Assembly: GCA_964585925.1 (NCBI GenBank)
Contig: CAZPFS010000005.1
Coordinates: 10,105 to 74,104, forward strand
From: JAAZLS01 sp964585925
Lineage (GTDB): Bacteria; Bacillota; Dethiobacteria; DTU022
Length of the DNA: 64,000 bases
Reading direction: 5' to 3'
The notes below the pieces were generated by a model, which saw nothing but the letters and a program-made list of their open reading frames with translations, was not told where the DNA came from and did not search any database. Each line of letters starts with the position of its first letter. The stretch's first letter is position 1. Positions 35,222 through 44,337 of the stretch are shown here, one piece after another. The translations under genes and the position numbers were made by a program.

Positions 35222-37157
35222 AATGAAAAAACTGTTCCTCCTAGCTCATCGGGAAGAACAGGGCAGAATTGTGGAACTCTTGCAGAAATTCGGCACATTG
35301 GAATTGACGAATGTTCAGACTTCCCCCCGCTGGGAGACGATGAAATCTTTAATGGAACCGGATCGACCGGCAGATCAGACCGCCCTGCTGGAGGGCCGAC
35401 TGGGCGAAGTGCAGTATGCCCTTGATTTTTTGCAGCGCCACTATCCGCAAAAGAAAAATTTTGTTCAGCAGTTTACCGGTACAAAATTAAATTTGACCTT
35501 TGAGGTATTTAACGGTTATATTGGCCGCTTTCAGGAGGTGGAAGAAGCATGCATTTCCTGCAGAGAGGCGGAACAGAGTTTGGCCCAAATTCGCAATGAA
35601 GAGATCCGCTGCGGCACCTTGTTGGCCGAACTGGGCCCCTGGAGATCGCTGGATCTTCCCCTGGAGGAAATCCGCACCTCCGGCCGGATCAGAACCCGGC
35701 TGGCGGTAGTGCCGGCAGAGAAGCTGGACATTTTGCATAATGAGCTTGCTGAAAAGATGGAGGATTGTTATTTTGAAATAATATCACGGGAAAAAGACCG
35801 GGTATTCTGTTTCCTGATCTCCTTGCTGGAGGATGAGCCCGCGGTACAGGAAATATTCAAATTAGCCGGGGCCAGTGAAACCAATTTCCCCGGTATTTCC
35901 GGCACGGCGGAAGAAGCAATTGAAGCGGTCCAGCAGCGGTTGCACGGCCTGGAAGAGGAAAAAGCAACGGTGAAAACCGGAACCGAAAAACTGCTGGTTC
36001 ACCGGCCGTTGCTTATGGCTTACCATGATTACCTGCAAAACGAATTGACCAAACAGGAAGCGGTTGCAAATTTGGCCCGGACGGAAGCTGCGTTTTATCT
36101 GGAAGGATGGATCCCTGCTCCGGCCTATCCGGAGTTGGCGGAAACCCTTGAAAAACAGTCCGACACAGCGGTGCTCACTGTCCGGAATCCTGAGCCGGGG
36201 GAGGATTTCCCGATCCTTCTTCACAATCAGGGACCCGGGGAACCCTATGAAGCAGTGACCAGGCTTTATGGGTTGCCTTCCAAAAGCGACTATGATCCAA
36301 CCCCGCTCATGGCCCCTTTCTTTTTTGCCTGTTTTGGAATTTGCCTGGGTGATGTGGGTTATGGGATCTTGCTCTCCTTGGCCGCCTTTGTATTGAGGCG
36401 AAAATTGAAGCTGGCGGGAATGGGGCGGCAATTGATCAATCTTCTTTTCTGGGGGGGCATATCCTCGATTATCTTCGGCGTGCTGATGGGAGGCTGGTTT
36501 GGCGACCTGATTCCGATCCCTCCGCTGTGGTTTAACCCCCTTGATGATCCAATGAAAATGCTGATTTTTTCATTTGTAATTGGTATTATTCAGATTTACT
36601 TTGGAATGGCGATCAAGGCTCATCAGAATATCAGGGATGGAAAGCCCTGGGACGCCCTGTTTGATCAGGGGGGATGGTACCTGTTTTTAAGCGGTATGAT
36701 TTTGATGATCCTTTTAAAGGGCCCTGTCGGCAAATGGATGGCCATCGGCGGTGCGCTGGTGCTTATCCTGACTCAGGGGCGATCCCAGAAAAATCCCATC
36801 CGTAAGCTGTTAAGCGGCCTGTTAAGCTTGTATGACGTGACCGGTTTTTTAAGTGACGTCCTCTCCTATTCCCGTCTTCTGGCCCTCGGTTTGGCTACCG
36901 GGGTAATCGCTTCGGCACTCAATACGATGGGCGGATTGCTGGCCGGCAGCATACCAGGAATTATCGTGATGGTCATTTTGCTGATCGGCGGGCACATTTT
37001 TAACCTGGTAATCAGTACCCTGAGTTCCTATGTTCATACCAGCCGACTGCAGTATATAGAATTTTTCGGCAAATTTTTTGCAGGTGGAGGCAAGGCATTC
37101 AAGCCTTTTCAAATTCAGACTAAATTTGTGGATGTGGAAGAAAGGGAGGCATGTTAA
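35208..37157 (+). CDS. ntpI: V/A-type ATPase subunit I (stator channel)
   Basis: A 649-residue protein. The N-terminal 330 residues form soluble arms (VEMKKLFLLAHREEQGRI). The C-terminal half has seven or eight transmembrane helices from about residue 360 with the family segment LSYSRLLALGLATGVIAS, which holds the stator Arg facing the rotor, and a late HIFNLVISTLSSYVHTSRL. It forms the ion half-channels. ATG 35208 follows AAGGATTG. Overlaps both neighbours. Confidence 0.93.
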   Translation: MPVVEMKKLFLLAHREEQGRIVELLQKFGTLELTNVQTSPRWETMKSLMEPDRPADQTALLEGRLGEVQYALDFLQRHYPQKKNFVQQFTGTKLNLTFEVFNGYIGRFQEVEEACISCREAEQSLAQIRNEEIRCGTLLAELGPWRSLDLPLEEIRTSGRIRTRLAVVPAEKLDILHNELAEKMEDCYFEIISREKDRVFCFLISLLEDEPAVQEIFKLAGASETNFPGISGTAEEAIEAVQQRLHGLEEEKATVKTGTEKLLVHRPLLMAYHDYLQNELTKQEAVANLARTEAAFYLEGWIPAPAYPELAETLEKQSDTAVLTVRNPEPGEDFPILLHNQGPGEPYEAVTRLYGLPSKSDYDPTPLMAPFFFACFGICLGDVGYGILLSLAAFVLRRKLKLAGMGRQLINLLFWGGISSIIFGVLMGGWFGDLIPIPPLWFNPLDDPMKMLIFSFVIGIIQIYFGMAIKAHQNIRDGKPWDALFDQGGWYLFLSGMILMILLKGPVGKWMAIGGALVLILTQGRSQKNPIRKLLSGLLSLYDVTGFLSDVLSYSRLLALGLATGVIASALNTMGGLLAGSIPGIIVMVILLIGGHIFNLVISTLSSYVHTSRLQYIEFFGKFFAGGGKAFKPFQIQTKFVDVEEREAC

Positions 37158-37630
37158 AAGTGTCAGGGATTGTATTAGCGCTTTTGGGGGTAGCATTGGC
37201 AGTCAGTTTGCCGGGAACCGGCTCGGCCATGGGTGTGGGGCTGGTGGGGCAAAGTGCGGCCGGGGTGATCACCGAGGATCCCGATAAGTTTGGGCAGACC
37301 TTGCTGTTACAGGCTCTTCCGGGTACACAGGGAATCTACGGTTTATTGACCGGTTTTATCATTATGCTCCGGATAGGGGTGTTTGGAGGAAATCTTTTAG
37401 AGCTGACAATGGAACAGGGTTTTGCCATCATGATGGCTTCCCTGCCGGTGGCCATTGTAGGCTTTTTATCGGCCATCTATCAGGGTTATGCGGCCGCGGC
37501 AGGGGTGGGGTTGATTGCCAAACGGCCCGAAGAACTGGGCAAGGCGATCATCTATGCGGTAATGGTGGAGACCTATGCCGTTCTTTCATTGCTGGCTTCA
37601 ATTATGCTGGTCTTTGGTATTCAACTGTAA
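37151..37630 (+). CDS. ntpK: V-type ATPase rotor subunit K, Na+-type signature
   Basis: A 159-residue, four-helix proteolipid made of two fused hairpins. Only the second hairpin carries the ion-binding acid, Glu140 (MVETYAVL). Thr59-Gln60 in LPGTQG and Gln111 in YQGYAAAAG match the Na+ ligands Thr64, Gln65 and Gln110 of E. hirae NtpK, and Glu140 matches Glu139. This argues for Na+ rather than H+ transport. ATG 37151 follows GGGAGGC within the end of ntpI. Confidence 0.93.
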   Translation: MLKVSGIVLALLGVALAVSLPGTGSAMGVGLVGQSAAGVITEDPDKFGQTLLLQALPGTQGIYGLLTGFIIMLRIGVFGGNLLELTMEQGFAIMMASLPVAIVGFLSAIYQGYAAAAGVGLIAKRPEELGKAIIYAVMVETYAVLSLLASIMLVFGIQL

Positions 37631-37645
37631 GGGGTGTATAAATTG

Positions 37646-38254
37646 ATGAACCGGGGAGCAGATCGGATTGTCCAGCGTATTTTGGCCGATGCAAGGTCCC
37701 GGGCGGAAGCCCTGGTGGCGGAGGCGAAAGAACAGGCAACCCGGGTAATTGACGGGGCGGAAAAAAGGGCAATCGATCAACAGAAGCAGGATCTAAAACA
37801 GGCAGAGTTGCAGGCGGCGGAAGAAAGCCGGTGTATCCTGGGGTCCGTTCAACTGGAAGCACGGAAAAACATGCTGCAAGCCAAGCAGGATATCATTGAG
37901 GCTGTTTTCAACCGGGCCCTGAACGATTTTTCGAATCTGGATCCCGAAAGCTACTTCCAGCTTCTGGGCAGGTTAATCGTGGCGGCGTCGGAAAAAGGCG
38001 ATGAATTGGTGATTTTATCGCCCCGGGATAAAGAAAGGGTTCCCGCGGGTTTTATGGAAGGGATAAACAAGCAGCTGCTAAGTACCGGCCATAAAGGGGA
38101 CCTGGCTGTGGCGGAACAAACCCGCGATTTTTCCGGGGGGGCAATTCTTCAGGCCGGCGGTGTGGAAATAAACAGTTCTTTTGCTGCTTTGCTGGAGATG
38201 TACCGGGAAGAGTTGGAGCCTGCTGTGGCAGCCTTGTTGTTTGAAAGGGAGTAG
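37646..38254 (+). CDS. ntpE: V/A-type ATPase stalk subunit E
   Basis: A 202-residue protein with a long N-terminal helix rich in Ala, Glu and Gln (about residues 1-105) and a globular C-terminal domain (GVEINSSFAALLEMYREELEP). It pairs with subunit H in the peripheral stalk. ATG 37646 lies after AAGGGGTG; TTG 37643 and GTG 37634 are possible. Fifteen bases after ntpK. Confidence 0.85.
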   Translation: MNRGADRIVQRILADARSRAEALVAEAKEQATRVIDGAEKRAIDQQKQDLKQAELQAAEESRCILGSVQLEARKNMLQAKQDIIEAVFNRALNDFSNLDPESYFQLLGRLIVAASEKGDELVILSPRDKERVPAGFMEGINKQLLSTGHKGDLAVAEQTRDFSGGAILQAGGVEINSSFAALLEMYREELEPAVAALLFERE

Positions 38255-38296
38255 GCTTTTATTTTCCATTGTTCTAGTAAAAGGGAGCGGAATTTG

Positions 38297-39304
38297 ATGG
38301 CTGTCAGCAAAACGAAATATGCTTACGCGGTAGGACGGGTCAGGGTTCTGGAAACCAGGCTTTTGGACAAGAGCAAATTCGATCGCATGCTGGAAGCCGG
38401 TGCCGCGGAAGAAGTCCTAAAGGTGCTTGCGGAAACCGGTTACAGCAGCTATTTGGCAGATATTGACGGCGCACTTGATTTTGAGATGATCCTTAGAAAA
38501 GAAATAACCCGGATACATGATGAGTTTAAAAAAATGAGCCCGCAGCCCGAGTTGGTGGCGCTAATGGCGATCAACTTTGATCTGCACAATCTCAAGGTGC
38601 TGTTTAAAAGCAAATATCTGGGTGTGGAGAATACGGACATTCTGTTTCCCGCGGGAATGATAGCTCTCGATCAGTTAAAAAATGCGGTGGAGGAAGAAAA
38701 TTTCTGGGGGCTTCCCGCACCGGTGCGGCTGGCCGGGGAAAAAATTCTGGAAGAATCTGTGGTTTCCCGGGATCCCCAGTTGATAGATCTCTATCTGGAT
38801 GGTGCTTTTTATGATCTGAAACTGGCTGTTGCTCGTAAAAACCGCTCCTCCTTTTTGGAGGGGTTGTTCCAGAGGCAGATAGATTTGCTCAACATCAACA
38901 CCTTTCTGCGGGTAAAAAAGATGGGCAGAACGGACGATTTTTTGAAAAAGGCCCTGCTTTCGGGGGGGTTGATTGATGTCTCATTCTTTCCGGGCCTTCT
39001 GGATGAGGGGCTGGAATCTTTAATCAGCGGGCTGTCCGCCACTTGCTATTCAGCGATTGCCGAGGAGGGGATTCGGGAATGGCAGGAGACGGGAACCGCC
39101 ACCCGCCTGGAGAAGCTGGCCGATGATTTTATTACGGATTACCTGGAAGGAGAAAAATCCTCGCCCTTTGGCCCCGAGCCGCTGATCGGTTACCTTTGGG
39201 CCAAACAGATCGAGATTAAAAATATTCGCTTGATCATGGTAGGGAAAATCAACGGTCTGCCAGTAGAAGCGATCAGGGAGAGATTGCGCAATGTCTACCT
39301 ATAA
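38297..39304 (+). CDS. ntpC: V/A-type ATPase subunit C (rotor collar)
   Basis: A 335-residue, mostly helical protein of the C/d family. It opens KTKYAYAVGRVRVLETRLL, then DFEMILRKEI and the recurring helical ALxxxR repeats, and ends EIKNIRLIMVGKINGLPVEAIRERLR. It connects the central stalk to the K ring. ATG 38297 follows AAGGGAGCGG. The gene overlaps the start of subunit F. Confidence 0.9.
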   Translation: MAVSKTKYAYAVGRVRVLETRLLDKSKFDRMLEAGAAEEVLKVLAETGYSSYLADIDGALDFEMILRKEITRIHDEFKKMSPQPELVALMAINFDLHNLKVLFKSKYLGVENTDILFPAGMIALDQLKNAVEEENFWGLPAPVRLAGEKILEESVVSRDPQLIDLYLDGAFYDLKLAVARKNRSSFLEGLFQRQIDLLNINTFLRVKKMGRTDDFLKKALLSGGLIDVSFFPGLLDEGLESLISGLSATCYSAIAEEGIREWQETGTATRLEKLADDFITDYLEGEKSSPFGPEPLIGYLWAKQIEIKNIRLIMVGKINGLPVEAIRERLRNVYL

Positions 39305-39620
39305 GATAGCCGTGATCGGCGACAAAGACTCGATCCTGGGGTTTAAAACCCTGGGCATAGATACTTTTCCGGTGGGGGCCGCCGGGGAGGCGCTATCGGT
39401 TTTGAGAAAACTGTCCGGTCAGAGCTACGGGGTGATTTTCATCACCGAGGAATTGGCCGGGCAACTGAAAGATCCCCTGGAGGAGCTGAACAAGCGTTTC
39501 CTGCCGGCGGTAGTCCTGATCCCCAACAGCCAGGGGACCTTGGGGATTGGGATGCAAAATATAAAAGAAAAAGTGGAGAAAGCGATTGGCGCTGATATCC
39601 TTTTCAGGAAAGAAGGGTGA
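39291..39620 (+). CDS. ntpG: V/A-type ATPase subunit F (central stalk)
   Basis: A 109-residue protein with the Rossmann-like fold of subunit F (YKIAVIGDKDSILGFKTLGID; VIFITEELA; VVLIPNSQG). It sits in the central stalk with subunit D. The symbol follows E. hirae usage, where this subunit is called NtpG. ATG 39291 overlaps the end of subunit C; subunit A starts four bases after the stop. Confidence 0.9.
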   Translation: MSTYKIAVIGDKDSILGFKTLGIDTFPVGAAGEALSVLRKLSGQSYGVIFITEELAGQLKDPLEELNKRFLPAVVLIPNSQGTLGIGMQNIKEKVEKAIGADILFRKEG

Positions 39621-39624
39621 GACT

Positions 39625-41409
39625 TTGGAGACAGGAAAAATAATCAAAGTTTCGGGCCCTCTGGTAGTGGCCGAGAATATGACCGGCGCCCGGATGTATG
39701 ATCTGGTCAGGGTGAGCGAATCCCGGCTGATGGGAGAGATCATCGAACTGCAGGGCGACCGGGCTTCCATTCAGGTCTATGAGGAAACCGGTGGGTTGGG
39801 GCCGGGGGAACCGGTCTATAACACCGGAACGCCACTCAGTGTGGAGCTGGGCCCGGGGCTGATCGAAGGAATATTTGACGGCGTACAGCGACCTTTGAAC
39901 ATTATGCAGCAGAAGGTCGGCGACTATATCACCCGGGGGGTGGAGGTGCCCTCTCTGGATCGAGAGCGCAAGTGGAAATTTGAGCCCAAAGTCCGAGCCG
40001 GGGACCTGGTCCAGGCCGGTGACGTTCTAGGCGCGGTTCAGGAATCCACATTGGTGGAGCACCGGATCATGCTCCCTCCCACCATTCCCTCCGGGAAGAT
40101 CGTGGAGATATTTAGCGGGGAATTCACGGTGACCGAGGTCATCTGCCGGGTGGAAGTGGGTCCGGAGACGCTGGAGCTGACCATGCTCCAGAGATGGCCC
40201 ATTCGCCAGGGGCGGCCTTACCGGAAAAAACTGGGGCCCCATGTACCCATGATTACCGGCCAGCGGATCATCGACGCCTTATTTCCCATCGCCAAGGGGG
40301 GAACCGCCTGTATCCCCGGCCCCTTCGGCAGTGGAAAGACCGTCACCCAGCACCAGCTGGCCAAGTGGGCCGACGCCGAGATTGTGGTCTATATCGGCTG
40401 CGGGGAGCGGGGCAATGAGATGACCGATGTCTTGAAAGAGTTCCCGGAGCTGGAGGACCCCAAGACCGGCCAGCCATTGATGAAAAGAACGGTCTTGATT
40501 GCCAATACTTCCAACATGCCGGTGGCGGCCCGGGAGGCTTCCATCTATACCGGGATCACTATCGCCGAATATTTCAGGGATATGGGCTACAGCGTGGCCC
40601 TGATGGCTGATTCCACCTCTCGCTGGGCGGAAGCCCTGCGGGAGATGTCCGGGCGGCTGGAAGAGATGCCCGGCGAGGAAGGTTATCCGGCTTATCTGGG
40701 CACCCGCATGGCCGACTTTTATGAGAGAGCCGGACGGACGATCTGCCTGGGCAGCGATTCGCGGGAAGCGGCGCTGACGGTGGTGGGGGCGGTTTCTCCT
40801 CCCGGGGGAGACCTTTCCGAGCCCGTATCCCAGGCCACGCTCCGGGTGGTCAAAGTTTTCTGGGGACTTGATGCGGCCCTGGCCTACCGACGCCACTTTC
40901 CGGCCATCAACTGGCTGTTGAGCTATTCCCTCTACCTGGAGAACGTCACCCCCTATTTCAATGAGCTGCTGGGGGAAAAGTGGTCCGCGTTGCGCATCGA
41001 GGCCATGAGGCTGCTTCAGGAGGAGGCGGAACTGGAGGAGATCGTGCGCCTGGTGGGGATTGACGCTCTGTCGCCCCGCGAGAGGCTGATCCTGGAGACC
41101 TCCAAGTCTATCCGGGAAGATTTTTTACACCAGAACGCCATGCACGAGGTGGACACCTACACCTCGGTTCAGAAGCAACTGCTGATGCTGGATCTGATTC
41201 TGCACTACTACCGGGAAGCGCTGAGACTGGTGGAGAAAGACGATATCGGACTGGATCTGGAAAAGCTGTTCTCCCTGCCGGTGCGCGATAGAATTGCCCG
41301 GGCCAAGTATGTCCCCGAGGCGGAACTGGCTGAGCTGGAATCAATCCACGCGGAGATCAGGGAACAGGTATCACACTTGAGCGGCGAGGGGGAGGATGAA
41401 GATGCTTAA
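39625..41409 (+). CDS. ntpA: V/A-type ATPase catalytic subunit A
   Basis: A 594-residue catalytic subunit. P-loop GPFGSGKT at about residues 232-239 and the catalytic Glu in GCGERGNEM follow the A-subunit-specific non-homologous insert (about residues 115-190). The later motif SSRWAEALREMSGRLEEMPGEEGYP (split here from a longer block) is diagnostic. TTG 39625 follows AAGGGTGA; an upstream TTG at 39586 would overlap subunit F and is unlikely. Base composition is visibly richer in G and C than the stalk genes. Confidence 0.97.
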   Translation: METGKIIKVSGPLVVAENMTGARMYDLVRVSESRLMGEIIELQGDRASIQVYEETGGLGPGEPVYNTGTPLSVELGPGLIEGIFDGVQRPLNIMQQKVGDYITRGVEVPSLDRERKWKFEPKVRAGDLVQAGDVLGAVQESTLVEHRIMLPPTIPSGKIVEIFSGEFTVTEVICRVEVGPETLELTMLQRWPIRQGRPYRKKLGPHVPMITGQRIIDALFPIAKGGTACIPGPFGSGKTVTQHQLAKWADAEIVVYIGCGERGNEMTDVLKEFPELEDPKTGQPLMKRTVLIANTSNMPVAAREASIYTGITIAEYFRDMGYSVALMADSTSRWAEALREMSGRLEEMPGEEGYPAYLGTRMADFYERAGRTICLGSDSREAALTVVGAVSPPGGDLSEPVSQATLRVVKVFWGLDAALAYRRHFPAINWLLSYSLYLENVTPYFNELLGEKWSALRIEAMRLLQEEAELEEIVRLVGIDALSPRERLILETSKSIREDFLHQNAMHEVDTYTSVQKQLLMLDLILHYYREALRLVEKDDIGLDLEKLFSLPVRDRIARAKYVPEAELAELESIHAEIREQVSHLSGEGEDEDA

Positions 41410-42784
41410 GGAATACAAAACCATTATGGGGGTCGCCGGCCCCCTGATGCTGGTGGAGCAGGTGGAAGGGATCAAGTACGAGGAGCTGGCTGAAATTCAA
41501 ATGCCCGGCGGCGAGATCCGGCGGGGCCAGGTGCTGGAGGTAAACGGCGACAGGGCCCTGGTCCAGATTTTCGAAGGATCCACCGGACTGGATCTGACCG
41601 GCACCCGGGTGCGTTTCCTGGGCAAAGGAATCGAATTGCCGGTCTCCCTTGATATGCTGGGGCGGGTTTTCAGCGGCTTCGGAATCCCTCGCGACAACGG
41701 CCCCCGGATAATCCCGGAGAAGAGGCTCGATATCAACGGCTTTCCGATCAACCCCTACGCCCGGGACTATCCCTCCGAATTTATTCAGACCGGAATTTCG
41801 GCCATCGACGGCATGAACACCATGGTCCGGGGGCAGAAACTGCCCATCTTCTCCGCCTCGGGGCTCCCTCACTCCCGTCTGGCGGCACAGATTGCCCGCC
41901 AGGCCAAAGTGCTGGGCACGGAGAGCAAATTTGCGGTGGTCTTTGCGGCCATGGGGATCACCTTTGAAGAAGCCGATTATTTTATCAACGACTTTGAACG
42001 CACCGGGGCGCTGGAGAGGGCTATTTTATTTATTAACCTGGCCGACGACCCGGCCATTGAAAGAATTGCCACCCCCCGGATGGCCCTCACCGCCGCCGAG
42101 TACCTGGCTTTTGATCAGGACATGCATGTGCTGGTCATTTTGACCGACATGACCAACTATTCGGAGGCGCTGCGGGAAATCTCCGCTGCCCGGAAAGAAG
42201 TTCCCGGACGCCGGGGTTACCCCGGCTACCTCTACACCGACCTGGCCTCCATCTATGAGCGAGCCGGCCGGATCCAGGGGCGGGAGGGTTCGATCACCCA
42301 GCTGCCCATTTTAACCATGCCGGAGGATGATAAAACCCACCCCATCCCGGACCTGACGGGATATATCACCGAGGGGCAGATCATCTTGAGCCGGGAACTG
42401 CACCGCAAGGGGATCTACCCGCCGATCGACGTGCTGCCCTCCCTCTCTCGGCTGAAAGACAAGGGGATCGGCGCCGGCAAGACCCGGGAAGATCACAGCG
42501 ATACGATGAACCAGCTTTATGCCGCCTATGCCCGGGGCAAGGAGGCTAAAGAACTGGCGGCCATATTGGGGGAGGCCGCGCTGACTGAGATCGACATGCA
42601 ATTTTCCCGCTTTGCCGATCAGTTTGAAGGAACCTATGTTCAGCAAGGAGAGGCCGAGGATCGCAAGATCGCGGAGACTCTGGAAAAGGGATGGGGGCTT
42701 CTGGCCAGATTGCCGCGGGCAGAGCTGAAACGGATCAGGGATGAATATCTGGATAAGTATCTGGCGAAAGTAGAAGGAGAATAG
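41402..42784 (+). CDS. ntpB: V/A-type ATPase non-catalytic subunit B
   Basis: A 460-residue nucleotide-binding subunit that alternates with A in the head. It has no classic P-loop, as normal for B, and keeps GLPHSRLAAQIARQAK, VFAAMGITFEEADYF and DMTNYSEALREISAA. ATG 41402 is chosen because GGAGG lies 6 bases upstream; ATG 41396 would overlap the site. It overlaps the end of subunit A by 8 bases. Confidence 0.97.
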   Translation: MLKEYKTIMGVAGPLMLVEQVEGIKYEELAEIQMPGGEIRRGQVLEVNGDRALVQIFEGSTGLDLTGTRVRFLGKGIELPVSLDMLGRVFSGFGIPRDNGPRIIPEKRLDINGFPINPYARDYPSEFIQTGISAIDGMNTMVRGQKLPIFSASGLPHSRLAAQIARQAKVLGTESKFAVVFAAMGITFEEADYFINDFERTGALERAILFINLADDPAIERIATPRMALTAAEYLAFDQDMHVLVILTDMTNYSEALREISAARKEVPGRRGYPGYLYTDLASIYERAGRIQGREGSITQLPILTMPEDDKTHPIPDLTGYITEGQIILSRELHRKGIYPPIDVLPSLSRLKDKGIGAGKTREDHSDTMNQLYAAYARGKEAKELAAILGEAALTEIDMQFSRFADQFEGTYVQQGEAEDRKIAETLEKGWGLLARLPRAELKRIRDEYLDKYLAKVEGE

Positions 42785-42788
42785 CACC

Positions 42789-43427
42789 ATGGAAATTCGG
42801 GTCAATCCTACCCGGATGGAGCTCAACCGCCTCAAGAAAAGGCTGACCATGGCCAAACGCGGCCACAAGCTCTTGAAAGACAAGCGGGACGAGCTGATCC
42901 GGCAATTTATAATTTTGATCAGGAAGAATAAGGAGCTGCGGGAGGAGGCTGAAAGAGCACTCACGGGAGCCTTTGCCCGGTTTCTGCTGGCCCGGGCGGT
43001 GATGCCCATTGAATCACTGGAAAGCGCCCTGATGTGGCCTACCCGAAAGCTTTCCCTGGAGGTAACCCGTAAGAATATCATGAGCGTCTATGCCCCCGAG
43101 TTTTCCTTTGAGGAGACGGCGGCTACAGAGGAAGAAGGCATTTTCCCCTACGGATTTGCCGATACCTCCGCTGAACTGGATACTTCTATTGAGACTTTGT
43201 CTCGGGTAATCTCCCCGCTGATGGAGCTGGCGGAAGTGGAAAAGGCCACTCAACTGCTGGCGGTGGAAATAGAGAAAACCCGCCGGCGGGTAAATGCGCT
43301 GGAATATGTGCTGATCCCCCAAATGGAGGAGACCACCCGCTACATTACCATGAAGCTGGAGGAGAATGAACGGGGAGCGCTGACCCGCCTGATGAAAATC
43401 AAGGATGTGGTTCGGGCCACCCGCTAG
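42789..43427 (+). CDS. ntpD: V/A-type ATPase subunit D (central shaft)
   Basis: A 212-residue rotor shaft protein with two long antiparallel helices. It opens NPTRMELNRLKKRLTMAKRGHKLLKDKRDELIRQF (given here only to identify the hallmark LKxRLxxAxRGHKLLKDKRDEL pattern, about residues 14-33) and ends with VLIPQMEETTRYI and a second helix. It turns inside the A3B3 head. ATG 42789 follows AAGGAGAA. It is last in the operon; a strong terminator follows. Confidence 0.94.
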   Translation: MEIRVNPTRMELNRLKKRLTMAKRGHKLLKDKRDELIRQFIILIRKNKELREEAERALTGAFARFLLARAVMPIESLESALMWPTRKLSLEVTRKNIMSVYAPEFSFEETAATEEEGIFPYGFADTSAELDTSIETLSRVISPLMELAEVEKATQLLAVEIEKTRRRVNALEYVLIPQMEETTRYITMKLEENERGALTRLMKIKDVVRATR

Positions 43428-43493
43428 GCCACACAAGGAGCCGGGGAGGCCTGGCTCCGGGGTACTCACAAATCAACCGGACTGTGTTTTTTT

Positions 43494-43541
43494 GCAGGGG
43501 TCAGGCAGGTATGTCTGGCCCCTGCGTTTTTCTGTTTTTTT
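43494..43541 (+). terminator. Intrinsic terminator of the V-ATPase operon
   Basis: GCAGGGGTCAG (43494-43504) pairs with CTGGCCCCTGC (43515-43525) with a single G-U pair and a 10-base loop, followed by GTTTTTCTGTTTTTTT. It lies 67 bases after the subunit D stop. The rest of the 237-base gap to ywmB shows no gene. Confidence 0.9.
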
Positions 43542-43664
43542 ATGTACATGATTTATACCATTTTGCGGCAGAACCCCATAAAACATCTCCTGATGCCCTT
43601 TGCCGGAAGGATAAATTTTCCTCCCTGGGGCCATAATAGTTTCCAGTAGGAGAGAGGGGTAATA

Positions 43665-44297
43665 ATGTTGCGCTTCAAAGCCTGGTTGTTCCTGGCGGGT
43701 CTATTGCTGTTTCAAACAGGTTCACCGGTGGATAACACTCCCTGGAGCCAACTCGAGACCGGTTTAAACAGGCTGGGATCCGGGGAAATAATGTACCAGT
43801 GTTATTGTTTTTCCGTGGGCAATAAACCAGATGCCGGCTGTCTGTGCCGGTGGTCAGAACAGGGCCGGTCCCGGGGAACTCAGCCCAGGTTCCTGAAAAT
43901 GGCCTCAGGAAAGCCCCTGCCCGGGGAACAGGAAATCTGGATATTGAATCTTAACGGAAACGATCACCGGGCGTGTTGGAAAACCTTACAACAGTTCCCG
44001 CCCAAACTTACCGGAAAGCATGTGGCCTGGATGGCGGAGGCATCGGTGGATGGTGAAATTGCCGATATGCCTCGCCTGGCGGAAAAACTGCTGACTGAGC
44101 TGATGGGTAAACCCTGCAGTGTTTATCGGGATGAATTTACAATCAATATGATTGCCTATGCTCCTCAATTTAAACCCGAATTGATTATGGAAGGGGTTCC
44201 GGTGAACCTGAACCTGGAGCTGCGTTATAACCGGAACCTGGGGAAGATCAGGATCCGGGTGGGAGTGCCCTTGCTGATAAGTGATTTGGAGGCATAA
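43665..44297 (+). CDS. ywmB: YwmB family protein
   Basis: A 210-residue protein with a signal-peptide-like N-terminus (about residues 1-20) and a middle with QLETGLNRLGSGEI and YRDEFTINMIAYAPQ. In length, position and the C-terminal strands (NLNLELRYN, RIRVGVPLLIS) it fits the YwmB family, a TATA-box-binding-like fold of unknown function found only in spore formers. It is directly upstream of a murA gene, as in B. subtilis. ATG 43665 follows GTAGGAGAGAGG. Confidence 0.75.
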   Translation: MLRFKAWLFLAGLLLFQTGSPVDNTPWSQLETGLNRLGSGEIMYQCYCFSVGNKPDAGCLCRWSEQGRSRGTQPRFLKMASGKPLPGEQEIWILNLNGNDHRACWKTLQQFPPKLTGKHVAWMAEASVDGEIADMPRLAEKLLTELMGKPCSVYRDEFTINMIAYAPQFKPELIMEGVPVNLNLELRYNRNLGKIRIRVGVPLLISDLEA

Positions 44298-44337
44298 ACT
44301 ACCGGCACGAGGGGATTGTTCGGAGGAAGGAACGCAT

